Made by a program: the position numbers and the translations under genes
Notes under the pieces: model-generated
Seen by the model: only the letters and a program-made list of their open reading frames with translations
Told to the model about the DNA's origin: nothing
Databases searched by the model: none
NCBI GenBank assembly: GCA_938012815.1
Contig: CALLVV010000041.1
Location: forward strand, 1 to 42,085
DNA length: 42,085 nt
Direction: 5' to 3'
From: an uncultured Propionibacteriaceae bacterium
GTDB taxonomy: Bacteria > Actinomycetota > Actinomycetes > Propionibacteriales > Propionibacteriaceae
Part shown: positions 23,601-32,348 of the stretch, piece after piece
Position numbering within the stretch: position 1 is the stretch's first letter
How the letters are laid out: every line of letters begins with the position of its first letter

Positions 23601-25391
23601 TCACTCCTTCCGGATCGGCGCCCAGCTCGGCCCCTCCGTCGCCAGCTTCTCGTCGAGTTTGCGGAACAACGGGCTGGGTTTTGCCAGCGGGGTGCCGGCA
23701 ACTACGGGGCGGCGTTTCCACACCGCCTGCTGGGCCGCGTAGTCGCCGGTCAGGATCGGATAGGTGACGTCACCGTCGGTGACCTCCCTGAGCTCCGGCT
23801 GGGCCGCCCATACCCCTTCGTTGCCGAGGGCCTCGAAGACGGCCTGGGCGGAGTGCGGCAGGTACGGGGTCAGCAGGGTGTTGCAGTCGGATACCACTTG
23901 CAGCGCAACGTGCAGCACGGTGTCGCGGCGGGCCGGATCGTCCTTCAGCTTCCAGGGTTCCTGATCGGACAGGTACTTGTTCGCCAAGGAGACGATCCGC
24001 ATCGCCTCGGTGATACCGGCCTTGAAGCGGCGGGCCGCGATGTGCTCCCCCACCGTTGCGAAGGCCGCGGCGGAGGCGTCGAGCAGTTCACGGTCGGCCT
24101 CGGTGAGTTCCCCGGCCCGGGGGATCGCGCCATTGTTCTTGTGGGCCATGGAGATGGAGCGGTTGACCAGGTTGCCCCACTCATTGGCCAACTCGAAGTT
24201 CACCCGGCGCACGAACTCCTCCCATGTGAAGTCGGTGTCCTGGTTCTCGGGTCCGGCCACCGCGATGAAATACCTGAGCGCATCGGGTCCGAACTCGTCC
24301 AGGAAGTCACCGACGAAGATGGAAGCACCCCGCGAACTCGACACCTTCGAGCCGCGCATGGTCATGAACTCCGACGACACCACCTCCGTAGGGAGCTGCA
24401 GCTCCCCCAAGGCAGGTTTAATCTCGCCGCCGGCGGCTCCCTGCCCATTCGCGCCCAGCAGGATTCCCGGCCAGATGACGGAGTGGAAGACGATGTTGTC
24501 CTTGCCCATGAAGTAGAAGCTCTGGGCGGCCTCCTCGTTCCAGAACTTCCGCCAGGCGTCCGGGTCCCCGCTGCGCCTGGCCCATTCGATCGAGGCCGAC
24601 AGGTAGCCGATGACCGCGTCGAACCACACGTAGATGCGTTTCATGGGCGCATCGACCCATCCTTCGAGGGGAACGGGAACCCCCCAGTCGAGGTCGCGGG
24701 TGATGGCCCTGGGGCGGATCTTCTCCAGCAGGTTGTGGCTGAACTTCAAGACGTTGGGCCGCCAGTCCTCGCGGGAGTCGAGCCACGTCGTCAGCTGTTC
24801 CGCGACCTTCGGCAGGTCGAGGAAGAAATGCTCGGTCTCCACGAACCTCGGGGTCTCGCCGTTGATCCGGGAAACCGGGTTGATCAGGTCTGCCGGATCG
24901 AGCTGGTTCCCGCAGTTGTCGCACTGGTCGCCACGGGCCCCTGAGGAGTCGCAGATGGGGCAGGTGCCCTCGATGAAACGGTCGGGCAGGGTGCGTCCCG
25001 TGGACGGGGAGATGGCACCCATCTGGGTCTGGGCGATGACATAACCGTTGTCGTACAGCGCCGTGAAAACCTCCTGCACCACCCGGTAGTGGTTGGGGGT
25101 GGTGGTGCGGGTGTAGAGGTCGTAGGACAATCCCAGCCCCTGCAGGTCGGAAGCGATCACCCGGTGGTACTTGTCTGCGCATTCACGGGCCGTCAGGCCC
25201 TCGGAGTCGGCCTTCACCTGGATTGCAGTGCCGTGTTCGTCCGATCCGGAAACCATCAGCACATTGTGTCCCGCCATGCGCATGTAGCGCGCGAATACGT
25301 CCGAGGGAACACCGAAACCGGACACATGACCGATGTGGCGGGGACCGTTCGCGTAGGGCCAGGCAACCGCCGCTAGAACGTCAGAACACAT
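23601..25391 (-). CDS. metG: Methionyl-tRNA synthetase
   Basis: A 596-residue class I aminoacyl-tRNA synthetase. HIGH is at 19-22, the zinc knuckle uses C144, C147, C157 and C160, and the second ATP signature is KVSSS (349-353) in place of KMSKS, a variant I recall as common in this actinobacterial branch. The anticodon-binding helical domain follows (ELANEWGNLVNRS). There is no C-terminal EMAP-like tRNA-binding domain. Start at 25391 is chosen because TAGGAT lies exactly 7 nt upstream; an ATG three codons earlier would leave that element almost inside the gene. It charges initiator and elongator tRNA-Met. It closes the long minus-strand gene run. Confidence 0.96.
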   Translation of the reverse strand: MCSDVLAAVAWPYANGPRHIGHVSGFGVPSDVFARYMRMAGHNVLMVSGSDEHGTAIQVKADSEGLTARECADKYHRVIASDLQGLGLSYDLYTRTTTPNHYRVVQEVFTALYDNGYVIAQTQMGAISPSTGRTLPDRFIEGTCPICDSSGARGDQCDNCGNQLDPADLINPVSRINGETPRFVETEHFFLDLPKVAEQLTTWLDSREDWRPNVLKFSHNLLEKIRPRAITRDLDWGVPVPLEGWVDAPMKRIYVWFDAVIGYLSASIEWARRSGDPDAWRKFWNEEAAQSFYFMGKDNIVFHSVIWPGILLGANGQGAAGGEIKPALGELQLPTEVVSSEFMTMRGSKVSSSRGASIFVGDFLDEFGPDALRYFIAVAGPENQDTDFTWEEFVRRVNFELANEWGNLVNRSISMAHKNNGAIPRAGELTEADRELLDASAAAFATVGEHIAARRFKAGITEAMRIVSLANKYLSDQEPWKLKDDPARRDTVLHVALQVVSDCNTLLTPYLPHSAQAVFEALGNEGVWAAQPELREVTDGDVTYPILTGDYAAQQAVWKRRPVVAGTPLAKPSPLFRKLDEKLATEGPSWAPIRKE

Positions 25392-25398
25392 GGCCCGC

Positions 25399-25404
25399 AT
25401 CCTA
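25399..25404 (-). promoter_or_regulatory. -10 element (TAGGAT) of metG
   Basis: TAGGAT on the minus strand, then GCGGGCC, then the ATG at 25391. It fits a leaderless metG message independent of the membrane-protein gene 42 bp upstream. Confidence 0.5.
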
Positions 25405-25433
25405 TCGGGTGTGGCTCGGACCCGCCCGCTCAC

Positions 25434-26033
25434 TCAGGCCCGTGCGATCCGGAAACCTCCCCAGCCTCCCCAGGCGGATCCGACCAGCATCAGGATCACC
25501 CAGCAGGTCCCGACGATGAACGCGACCAGATCGAGCCCGGCGAACAAGGGCCACAGCACCAGGTAGAACAGCGCCACCGCAGCGCCCCAGCCCAGGATGG
25601 CGATCCCCACCCCACGCCAGCCGTAGCCCAGCCAGAGCGCACACCCCAGCATCAGCAGTGCCACGATCGGCAGGCCGTAGAACAGGAACAGCCCCTCGGA
25701 ATGGCCTCCGTCCCCCAAACCAACGGTCAGCCGAGAAATGCTGCCGACGACCTGCCAGAGCATCGGCAGCCCGACGCTCAACGCGACGAGCATGGGAAAC
25801 ACCCGCCGCCTGGCGTGTCCCAGGGCGACGGTGAACCGCGCCCCCCACAGCCACAGCAGCGGCACCGTTGCCAAGCAGACCAGGAAAAGCACACCTGCCG
25901 GTTCCTGAACGTTCTCCCGCCGGAAGGTGGCAACCATCACGATGTCCGCCAGCCAAGGAACCACGGGCCACCAATAGCGCCACGCGAATCGCCCGCCCAT
26001 GGCGGACAGCACCGCACCGACATCTCCGTTCAT
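25434..26033 (-). CDS. ABC-associated integral membrane protein
   Basis: A 199-residue protein with about six hydrophobic segments (for example PAGVLFLVCLATVPLLWLWG, GLFLFYGLPIVALLMLGC, FIVGTCWVILMLVG). No family signature is recognised. It directly follows an ABC ATPase gene, overlapping its stop region, so it is most simply the membrane partner of that ATPase. The ATG at 26033 lies about 9 nt after a GGAGGGAA ribosome-binding site; a GTG at 26039 that overlaps the ATPase stop is the alternative. The transported substrate is unknown. Confidence 0.75.
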   Translation of the reverse strand: MNGDVGAVLSAMGGRFAWRYWWPVVPWLADIVMVATFRRENVQEPAGVLFLVCLATVPLLWLWGARFTVALGHARRRVFPMLVALSVGLPMLWQVVGSISRLTVGLGDGGHSEGLFLFYGLPIVALLMLGCALWLGYGWRGVGIAILGWGAAVALFYLVLWPLFAGLDLVAFIVGTCWVILMLVGSAWGGWGGFRIARA

Positions 26034-26035
26034 CG

Positions 26036-26902
26036 TCACTTCCCTCCCTCGACGTCCACTTGGGCGTCGCGCCTGGGGCCGATCAACAGATCGGCCAGTT
26101 CCCGGAGACTCACAGGTTTCGCCGGCAGGTCACCCTCCGCTCCCTTCCTGACCACCGCACTGGCCCATGCCCCTTCCCGGTCCAACCGCCCAAGCCTGGG
26201 AAGCGCGTCCACCTCCACGACCGGCCCGCTCACCCTCGTGAACGAGGTGACCAGGCCTCTTACGGTGTCGGCGGCCGTGACCCGGCCGCCCTCCATGAGG
26301 GCCACGTACTGGAACAGCGGTTCGGCCTCGTCGACCAGGTGCGTGGAAATCAGCAGGGTGCGGGGAAACAGATGCAGCTCCTCCAGCAGAACTCGTGTGA
26401 AACGCTGCCGGGCGGGTACGTCGAGTCCGTTGTAGGGCTCGTCCAGCAGGGTCAGCGGGGCGCGGGCCGCCAACGCCAGGCTGAGGAAGGCGGCCGTGCG
26501 TTGTCCACGGCTGAGGGCCATGGGGTGGCGACTCTCGGGAACGTCGAACCAGGCCAGCAACTCGATGGCGCGTTCCATGTCAAAGTTCGGATGCACCCGG
26601 GCGACGTGGCGCGCAAGGTCGCGCAGGCGCTGGTCCCCTCCGAAGGGCCAGTGTTCAGCTGTCAGATAGACCGTCCCGGAAGCCGCCTCGGGAAGTTTTC
26701 TGCCGAAGACCTGCGCTTCGCCGGTGTACCGGGCCTCGCGGCCGGCCAGTAGCCTCAGCAGCGTGGACTTGCCGGCCCCGTTCCGTCCGATCAGGCCGGT
26801 GACCGAACCGATGGGGGCAGACAGGTTCACCTGCTGCAGCACCACCCGTGAGCCCAGCCCGACCTGAACGTTGCTCAACCCGAAGGCAGCTTCACCTACC
26901 AC
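26036..26902 (-). CDS. ABC transporter ATP-binding protein
   Basis: A 288-residue ABC ATPase. Walker A is GRNGAGKST (39-47). The signature reads LSRGQ (130-134) instead of LSGGQ. Walker B is LTLLDEP (150-156) followed by a D-loop GLD. The remaining C-terminal residues form the short extension seen in exporters of the multidrug/bacitracin type. It pairs with the membrane protein downstream. The GTG start at 26902 has AAGGAGG 6 nt upstream and lies inside the end of the S9 peptidase gene (11-bp overlap), so the two are translationally coupled. Substrate not predictable. Confidence 0.88.
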   Translation of the reverse strand: MVGEAAFGLSNVQVGLGSRVVLQQVNLSAPIGSVTGLIGRNGAGKSTLLRLLAGREARYTGEAQVFGRKLPEAASGTVYLTAEHWPFGGDQRLRDLARHVARVHPNFDMERAIELLAWFDVPESRHPMALSRGQRTAAFLSLALAARAPLTLLDEPYNGLDVPARQRFTRVLLEELHLFPRTLLISTHLVDEAEPLFQYVALMEGGRVTAADTVRGLVTSFTRVSGPVVEVDALPRLGRLDREGAWASAVVRKGAEGDLPAKPVSLRELADLLIGPRRDAQVDVEGGK

Positions 26903-28952
26903 GTCGTGCCTCCTTCATGCGCACCGGAAGCTGTTCAGCCCACCAGTCGAGAATCGCTTCGAATCTTTGTCTTCTGTGCCAAGGTGTCCCGGACCGCGAC
27001 AGTTCGTGGTTCTCCCCGGGGAAGATCATCATCCTGGCTGTCACCCCGTTGCGCCGCAATGCGGCGAAGTAGCGCTGTGCCTGCTCCAGCGGGCACCGTA
27101 GATCGCGTTCGGAGTGGATGACCAGCGTCGGGGTCCTGACCTGCCCTACCCTGGCCATGGGCGACTGCTGTTCGACCTTTTCCGGGTCGGCACCGACATA
27201 ACCGTCGGAGAAGAACCACCCGATGTCGCTGGTCCCGACGAACGCGGCGGGATCCAGGTAGCCCCGCTCGACGACGGCGGCGGCGAACCTGTTGTCATGG
27301 GCGGTGATCCACGCGGTCAGGTAGCCCCCGTAGGAGCCCCCCATGATCCCCACCCGATCCTCGTCCAGGCTCTTGAACTGTCTGCACGCCCCGTCCAGGA
27401 AGGCCAGTACGTCAGCCATGTCAACCACGCCCATTCGTTCCTTGACCGCCCGGCCGTGGGCCTGCCCGTAGGACGAGGAACCCCGCGGGTTGCACTGCAC
27501 CACGGCATAGCCGGCACGAACATAGACCTGGGCCTCGTCGAAGAAGGCCCAGTTGAAGTTCGAGAACGGGCCGCCGTGAATGTTCAACAGGACCGGGTGA
27601 GGCCCCTGCCCCGTGGGAACGAACACCCAGCCGTGGATGTCGTTGCCGTCCTCGCCCTGGATGGTCAACTCCCTCGGCTCCACCGGGGTCGCCGCGGCGA
27701 CGAGGGGCCGCGCGAAATCGGTCAGGCGGACGAGTCTTCCCTCGGCCACCCGGGCGAGTTCCATGGGGCGCGTGGCCTCGCTGACAACCGCCACGCTCAC
27801 CCCCGAGCGTTCAGCAGCCGCACTGACCACCTTCGGGCCCCTGACGAGAACATGGACCCGGCCCTCGGGGGAGATCGCGTGCAGTTCCCCGCAGCCCCGG
27901 ACCCGGGCGGGGGCCAGGACGGATTCCTCCCCGAAGGGCTCCAGGAAACTCCACGGTGCCTCGTAGTCGCTGATGGCCGGATCCGTGAGGATCCGGGGTT
28001 CGGTGCCGGGTTCCGCATCGGCGGCCAGGGCAGCGACAGCCTTTGCGCTCCCGACGAAATCGAGCCCGCTCTCACCGAGGTGTTCCGCCAGCAGGAACAG
28101 GGTCCTGCCGTCACGGCTGAACCGGGGCCGCGACCATGCCCACGCGGCTTCGGGACCTCCGGCCACGAGGACCGGTTCCCCTCCGGTGACGGGCACGCGG
28201 TAGATCATCGAGCGCAGATCCGAGTCCTCCCCGGCGTGCAGGGCAGCGGTGAAGCAGACCCGTGTCCCGTCGGGGGTGAACTCCGGCTGACAGCAGTCGG
28301 CCTCCAGCGGGGTGAGCAGCCGCGCCCGGGGGATTCCACGCCTCCCCCCGAGCGTTGTGTTGTCCCTGGGTTCCTCCTCGGTTCCCGTTGCCGCACGCCC
28401 CCGGGGCTCCAGCCAAGGGTCCTCGTCGGGGGAGGGAACCTCCAGGAGGTAGATCCCCCGGGGACGGTCCCGGATGTATCCGATCCCGTTCGCCTGGTAT
28501 TTGTTTCCCACGATCAACCTGGGATCCTCACGTTCGGCGGGAACGCCTTCGAGAGTCCCGTAACGCCCCTCCTCGGGCATCCTGGCCACGAACGCCAGCC
28601 TCCTGGAATCCTGGGACCACACGAACTCGTCCACACCCAGCGGGGCGTCGGTGATGATCCTGGGTTCCCCACCCTCGGCGGAGACGATGGCGAGTTGTGG
28701 TCTGGCATCGACGCCGCCCCGCAGGAAGGCCACGGTCTGCCCGTCGGGGCTCAGCTGCGGAGCCAGGTCCGAGATGCCCCGGGTCAGGGGTCGGGGACGC
28801 CCCCTGCCCGCCGTGGCCACACTCCAGATTCTCCCGACGCGGTCGTCCACGTCGAAGGAAGGACGGCTCGCCGCGAAAACTGCCTGTTCACCATCGGGGC
28901 TGAGGGTCGGGGACGACAGGGTGACCAACAGGTCCAGGTGGCGTGGTTTCAC
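26892..28952 (-). CDS. S9 family (prolyl oligopeptidase-type) serine peptidase
   Basis: A 686-residue protein: an N-terminal beta-propeller of WD40-like/TolB repeats (LSPDGEQAVFAAS, LSPDGQTVAFLRGG, FSRDGRTLFLLAE) to about residue 420, then an alpha/beta-hydrolase domain. The catalytic triad is S540 in GGSYGG, D617 in HSERD and H649 in GENHELSRSG. The family cleaves short peptides, often as dipeptidyl or acyl-aminoacyl peptidases. No signal peptide, so cytosolic. GTG start at 28952 with TACGGT 7 nt upstream. It overlaps the ABC ATPase gene at its 3' end by 11 bp. Confidence 0.92.
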   Translation of the reverse strand: MKPRHLDLLVTLSSPTLSPDGEQAVFAASRPSFDVDDRVGRIWSVATAGRGRPRPLTRGISDLAPQLSPDGQTVAFLRGGVDARPQLAIVSAEGGEPRIITDAPLGVDEFVWSQDSRRLAFVARMPEEGRYGTLEGVPAEREDPRLIVGNKYQANGIGYIRDRPRGIYLLEVPSPDEDPWLEPRGRAATGTEEEPRDNTTLGGRRGIPRARLLTPLEADCCQPEFTPDGTRVCFTAALHAGEDSDLRSMIYRVPVTGGEPVLVAGGPEAAWAWSRPRFSRDGRTLFLLAEHLGESGLDFVGSAKAVAALAADAEPGTEPRILTDPAISDYEAPWSFLEPFGEESVLAPARVRGCGELHAISPEGRVHVLVRGPKVVSAAAERSGVSVAVVSEATRPMELARVAEGRLVRLTDFARPLVAAATPVEPRELTIQGEDGNDIHGWVFVPTGQGPHPVLLNIHGGPFSNFNWAFFDEAQVYVRAGYAVVQCNPRGSSSYGQAHGRAVKERMGVVDMADVLAFLDGACRQFKSLDEDRVGIMGGSYGGYLTAWITAHDNRFAAAVVERGYLDPAAFVGTSDIGWFFSDGYVGADPEKVEQQSPMARVGQVRTPTLVIHSERDLRCPLEQAQRYFAALRRNGVTARMMIFPGENHELSRSGTPWHRRQRFEAILDWWAEQLPVRMKEARRGR

Positions 28953-28959
28953 ACCCCAT

Positions 28960-28965
28960 ACCGTA
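28960..28965 (-). promoter_or_regulatory. -10 element (TACGGT) of the S9 peptidase gene
   Basis: TACGGT, then ATGGGGT, then the GTG at 28952. It sits in the 18-bp gap after thrE and would start a separate peptidase-ABC transcript inside the long operon. Confidence 0.45.
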
Positions 28966-28970
28966 AGGCT

Positions 28971-30287
28971 TCAGGACTTCCGGGCGCCACGCGGGCCCAG
29001 CGGACGGACAGGCCAGGGCAGCTTACGGATCGGGACGGACATGGGGCGCGCCATGGCCGCCCCTGCGGCGACACCCGCGGCCAGGATGATGCCGACGGCG
29101 GCCGCGGTCATCAGGTCCTGCTGGCCGTCCACGAAGGACGTCTCCCCTGTCCCGAGGGCTAGTTTCAAAACCCCGGACCAGGTGACCAGACCGGGCAGGA
29201 TCGGCACCACGGCCGATGCCGAGATGGAGTCCAGCTGTACCCGCAGCAGGCGTGCCGCCACGGCGGAGGCCATCCCGACCAGCAGGGCGGCCGCCCCGGT
29301 GGCCGCGACCACGGGCCAGCGGTGCGCCAGCAACCACAGGAAAAACCACCAGCTGGCCGCGCCGATCAGCCCCGCGCTGGCAATTGCCCGCCGCGACGCG
29401 CGGGTGCAGAACGCCCACGCCGCACCCACGATCCCGGACCAGAACACCGAGACGGGGCCCAGCAGACCGTCGATGCTGAACTGTGCTTTGATCCACACCG
29501 GAATTCCCAACCAGCTGGCGCCCGCCACCACGACGCTGGCACCGATCACCAGTCCGATGGTGACGATCAGCCCGTGGATGGCGTGTGCGGTGCCGGTCAC
29601 GTAGAGACCCGAGATTGCGTCCTCCGAGGCACCGAGAATGGCCAGTCCCGCGAGCATCGAGATGATGGCACCGATGACTATCAACCCCGGTTCGATTCCG
29701 GCCAGTCCAGGGACACCCAACCCCTTGGCCAGGGCAACGCCGACCGCGGCAGCCGCGGCCATCGCCCCGCCGACGCACTGCTGGAAGAACACCGACACCC
29801 GCCGCTTCGCCAGCCACACCTGGGTCCGGTGGATGCTCCAGGCGACGATCAACGCCAGCAGACCGACGATCCACTGTGCCCCGAACATGAGCGCAGCCGC
29901 GCTGGAAACCGCCCCGAACCCCAGGGATACGTCGAGTCCTCCCCAGCGTCCTTGACGCCCAAGGATGGCATCGATCCGGGCCCGGGAGTCCGGGATGCTG
30001 TTGTCCCGGGCCTCGGACGCGACCTGCTGCAGCAGCGTTATGAGCTCGAAGTCCTGGTGGCCGACAGGAACCACCCGCATGGCGGTCAGGGGTTCGCCTT
30101 TGGTTTCTCCCCTGACCGAGACGATGATCATGTTCCCGGTGACATCGGTGTGGTATTCCGCCATTCCGAGATCCCTCATGGCGTGCCGGGAGGCCCGGAT
30201 TGCCGAGGACACGGACGCACCGTGGGCCAGCATTCCGCAACCGATCTCCAACCCCAGGTCCAGCACCTCCCGGGGATCGGCGGTCAT
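28971..30287 (-). CDS. thrE: ThrE-type threonine/serine exporter
   Basis: A 438-residue protein with the ThrE architecture. A cytoplasmic N-terminal domain (LEIGCGMLAHGASVSSAI, TDVTGNMIIVSVRGE) is followed by about ten hydrophobic segments in two groups, matching the fused ThrE/ThrE_2 arrangement. The family exports threonine and serine by proton antiport, as in Corynebacterium glutamicum; the substrate here is by analogy. The ATG overlaps the RNase HI stop by 4 bp. Confidence 0.88.
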   Translation of the reverse strand: MTADPREVLDLGLEIGCGMLAHGASVSSAIRASRHAMRDLGMAEYHTDVTGNMIIVSVRGETKGEPLTAMRVVPVGHQDFELITLLQQVASEARDNSIPDSRARIDAILGRQGRWGGLDVSLGFGAVSSAAALMFGAQWIVGLLALIVAWSIHRTQVWLAKRRVSVFFQQCVGGAMAAAAAVGVALAKGLGVPGLAGIEPGLIVIGAIISMLAGLAILGASEDAISGLYVTGTAHAIHGLIVTIGLVIGASVVVAGASWLGIPVWIKAQFSIDGLLGPVSVFWSGIVGAAWAFCTRASRRAIASAGLIGAASWWFFLWLLAHRWPVVAATGAAALLVGMASAVAARLLRVQLDSISASAVVPILPGLVTWSGVLKLALGTGETSFVDGQQDLMTAAAVGIILAAGVAAGAAMARPMSVPIRKLPWPVRPLGPRGARKS

Positions 30288-30832
30288 ACCTGCTCGCCGG
30301 GAAGCTCGAACAGCGCGAGCTGCTCGGGTGCATCGTCGTGCGGCGGTTCCAGTCGTGCCGGTTTCTCCCCCGCCCCCGGGAACCCGGGGCCCCGGGCCAC
30401 GGGGAAACCGTCCCGATGGGCGGTCGCAGCGGCGCGCGCCCGTTCATCGGCGGCCTCGTTCAGGGGATGGCCCGCATGTCCCTTGACCCATTCGAAACGC
30501 ACCCGCCTGCCCTGCAGGGCGCGGTCCAGTTGTTTCATCAGGTCGGCGTTCAGAACGGGTTTGCCGTCGCCTTTCTTCCAGCCGCGGCGTTTCCAACCGG
30601 GAAGCCACTTGGTCAGGGAGTTGATGACGTACTGCGAATCGCACAGGATCAGCATTTCCTCGTCCGTGCCCGCCGTGGAGTTCAACAGGTCCAGGACCGC
30701 CATCAGCTCCCCCATGTTGTTGGTTCCGTGGGGCCATCCTCCGCAGTCCCAGCGGTCGTCGTCGATGTACCAGGCCCACCCGGCCGGCCCGGGATTGGCC
30801 AGCGAGGACCCGTCCGCGGCTGCCGTGATCAC
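30284..30832 (-). CDS. rnhA: Ribonuclease HI
   Basis: A 182-residue RNase HI that degrades RNA in RNA-DNA hybrids. Catalytic acids are D7, E42, D65 and D129, with H119 in VKGHAGHP. The substrate-binding handle carries the basic run KRRGWKK (81-87). After the domain ends at about 140, a linker leads to QLALF at 171-175, which matches the bacterial sliding-clamp binding motif. The GTG at 30832 is chosen because it overlaps the add stop (GTGA) and places the first catalytic Asp at residue 7, the usual distance. The 3' end overlaps thrE by 4 bp. Confidence 0.92.
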   Translation of the reverse strand: MITAAADGSSLANPGPAGWAWYIDDDRWDCGGWPHGTNNMGELMAVLDLLNSTAGTDEEMLILCDSQYVINSLTKWLPGWKRRGWKKGDGKPVLNADLMKQLDRALQGRRVRFEWVKGHAGHPLNEAADERARAAATAHRDGFPVARGPGFPGAGEKPARLEPPHDDAPEQLALFELPGEQV

Positions 30833-31920
30833 GTCCGCGCCTCGCGGAGAGCGGCGCGGAAAGCAGGGCGGATCAGCCCATTGACGAGGGCCTCTCGCTC
30901 GTCGTGGTGCAGGAAGGCCGCTCGCATGGCCGCCACGGTTGCGGCCTCCACCTCGGCGAGCCCCCATCCGAAGGTCTCGGTGAGTTCCGCGAACTCCTCG
31001 GACAGGGAGGTCCCGCTCATCAGGCGGTTGTCGCAGTGGATGGTGACGTTGAAGCCGAGCTCGGCGAGCCGCCCGACGGGATGCCGATCAAGGGACTTTG
31101 CCACACCGGTTTGCAGGTTCGAGGTCGGGCACACCTCGAGCGGAATCCGCTGATCCCGCACAAAGGCCGCGAAACGCCCGAGGCGGGGCCGGCTCCCCCA
31201 GAAGTCGTCGATGTCCTCGCAGATGCGCACACCGTGACCGATGCGCTGGGCTCCGCAGAACTGTACGGCCTCCCACATCGACTCCGGTCCGTCGGCCTCG
31301 CCGGCGTGGATGGTGAAGTGCGCGTTGTTGCGTCGCAGCAGATCGAAGGAGGCCTGGAAACGGGTGGGACGGAACCCCAGTTCGGCGCCGGCGATGTCGT
31401 ATCCGGCAACGGAGTCGTCGCGGTATGCCAGGGCCAGTTCGGCGATCTCGGTGGTGGGTTCGTCGACGTGACGCATCGCCGTGACGATCTGGGTGGCGAC
31501 GATGGCCCGTCCCGTGGCCTCGGCCTGCGCCATGCCCTCGGCCAGGCCGTCGCGAACCGCCTCCACCGCCGCCTCGGGCGTCAGCCCCTTCTCCAGATGC
31601 TGTTCGGGGGCCCAGCGGGCCTCGGCGTAGACGACGCCGTCGGCGGCCTGATCCAACACGAACTCCCGCGCCACCCGCACGAGCTGGTCGCGGGTCTGCA
31701 TGGCTGCGGTGGTGTGGGCGAAACCTTCCAGGTACCGCACCAGGGAACCGGAATCGGCGGACTCGAAGAACCACCGGCCCAGCTTCTCCGGATCGGTGGT
31801 GGGCAGTTCGTGCCCGTTCTCGATGCAGTGCTCAATCACCGTCGCGGGTCGCAGCCCACCGTCGAGATGGTCATGAAGGGCGACCTTGGGCAGGGCGCGT
31901 AGTTCTTCCGGGCTCAGCAT
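30829..31920 (-). CDS. add: Adenosine deaminase
   Basis: A 363-residue adenosine deaminase converting (deoxy)adenosine to inosine. Zinc ligands H16 and H18 are in ALHDHLDGG, with H205 in HAGEADG; E208 is the proton donor and H229 lies in QRIGHG. The C-terminal zinc Asp is D297 in HCDNRLMSG, the Asn-containing form I also recall from mycobacterial Add. Products feed purine nucleoside phosphorylase. It follows cdd after 28 bp, but that gap contains a TAGGAT element, so it can be expressed separately. Its stop overlaps rnhA. Confidence 0.95.
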   Translation of the reverse strand: MLSPEELRALPKVALHDHLDGGLRPATVIEHCIENGHELPTTDPEKLGRWFFESADSGSLVRYLEGFAHTTAAMQTRDQLVRVAREFVLDQAADGVVYAEARWAPEQHLEKGLTPEAAVEAVRDGLAEGMAQAEATGRAIVATQIVTAMRHVDEPTTEIAELALAYRDDSVAGYDIAGAELGFRPTRFQASFDLLRRNNAHFTIHAGEADGPESMWEAVQFCGAQRIGHGVRICEDIDDFWGSRPRLGRFAAFVRDQRIPLEVCPTSNLQTGVAKSLDRHPVGRLAELGFNVTIHCDNRLMSGTSLSEEFAELTETFGWGLAEVEAATVAAMRAAFLHHDEREALVNGLIRPAFRAALREART

Positions 31921-31926
31921 GGAGAC

Positions 31927-31932
31927 ATCCTA
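31927..31932 (-). promoter_or_regulatory. -10 element (TAGGAT) of add
   Basis: TAGGAT, then 6 nt, then the ATG at 31920, inside the cdd-add gap. The hexamer is identical to the one before metG. Confidence 0.45.
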
Positions 31933-31948
31933 GAGTTGTGGGTCGGGA

Positions 31949-32347
31949 TCAGCGGGCATGGTCCAGATCGGCGGGTCCGAAGGCCTGCGGCAGCACCTCC
32001 GACATCGGCAGCACCCCGGCCGGGGTGTCCACGAGAAGTTCGTTCCCACCGAACTCGAACAGCAACTGCCGGCAACGCCCACAGGGCATGATCCTCTCCC
32101 CCGGCTTGTTGCAGCAGGTGAACGCAACCAGCCGGCCACCCCCGGTGGCGTTCAACTCCGAGACCAGCCCGCACTCGGCGCAGAGCCCCACCCCGTAGGA
32201 GGCGTTCTCCACGTTGCAGCCGACCACGACGCGCCCGTCGTCCACCAGCGCAGCAGCACCCACCTGGTATCCGGAATAGGGCGCGTAGGCCTTTTCTGCG
32301 ACCGCCCGTGCTGCGGCCCGTAGCAGCTCCCACTCGATGCCGGTCAT
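31949..32347 (-). CDS. cdd: Cytidine deaminase
   Basis: A 132-residue homotetramer-type cytidine deaminase. Nucleoside is bound by CNVEN (44-48). The catalytic zinc is held by C56, C89 and C92, with E58 as proton shuttle (CAE and PCGRC motifs). It converts (deoxy)cytidine to (deoxy)uridine for pyrimidine salvage. One base pair separates it from the stop of the upstream permease, so it is the first metabolic gene of the transporter operon. Length normal for the family. Confidence 0.96.
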   Translation of the reverse strand: MTGIEWELLRAAARAVAEKAYAPYSGYQVGAAALVDDGRVVVGCNVENASYGVGLCAECGLVSELNATGGGRLVAFTCCNKPGERIMPCGRCRQLLFEFGGNELLVDTPAGVLPMSEVLPQAFGPADLDHAR

Positions 32348-32348
32348 G

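Noticed and set aside
23601..25391. KVSSS instead of KMSKS in MetG as a sign of degeneration
   Set aside because: Similar K-x-S-x-S variants are, from memory, normal in this actinobacterial branch, and all other motifs including the zinc knuckle are intact.
30829..31920. Asn in place of the second Asp after the adenosine deaminase zinc site
   Set aside because: The CDNRLMSG-type sequence occurs in other actinobacterial Add proteins as I recall; not evidence of loss of function.
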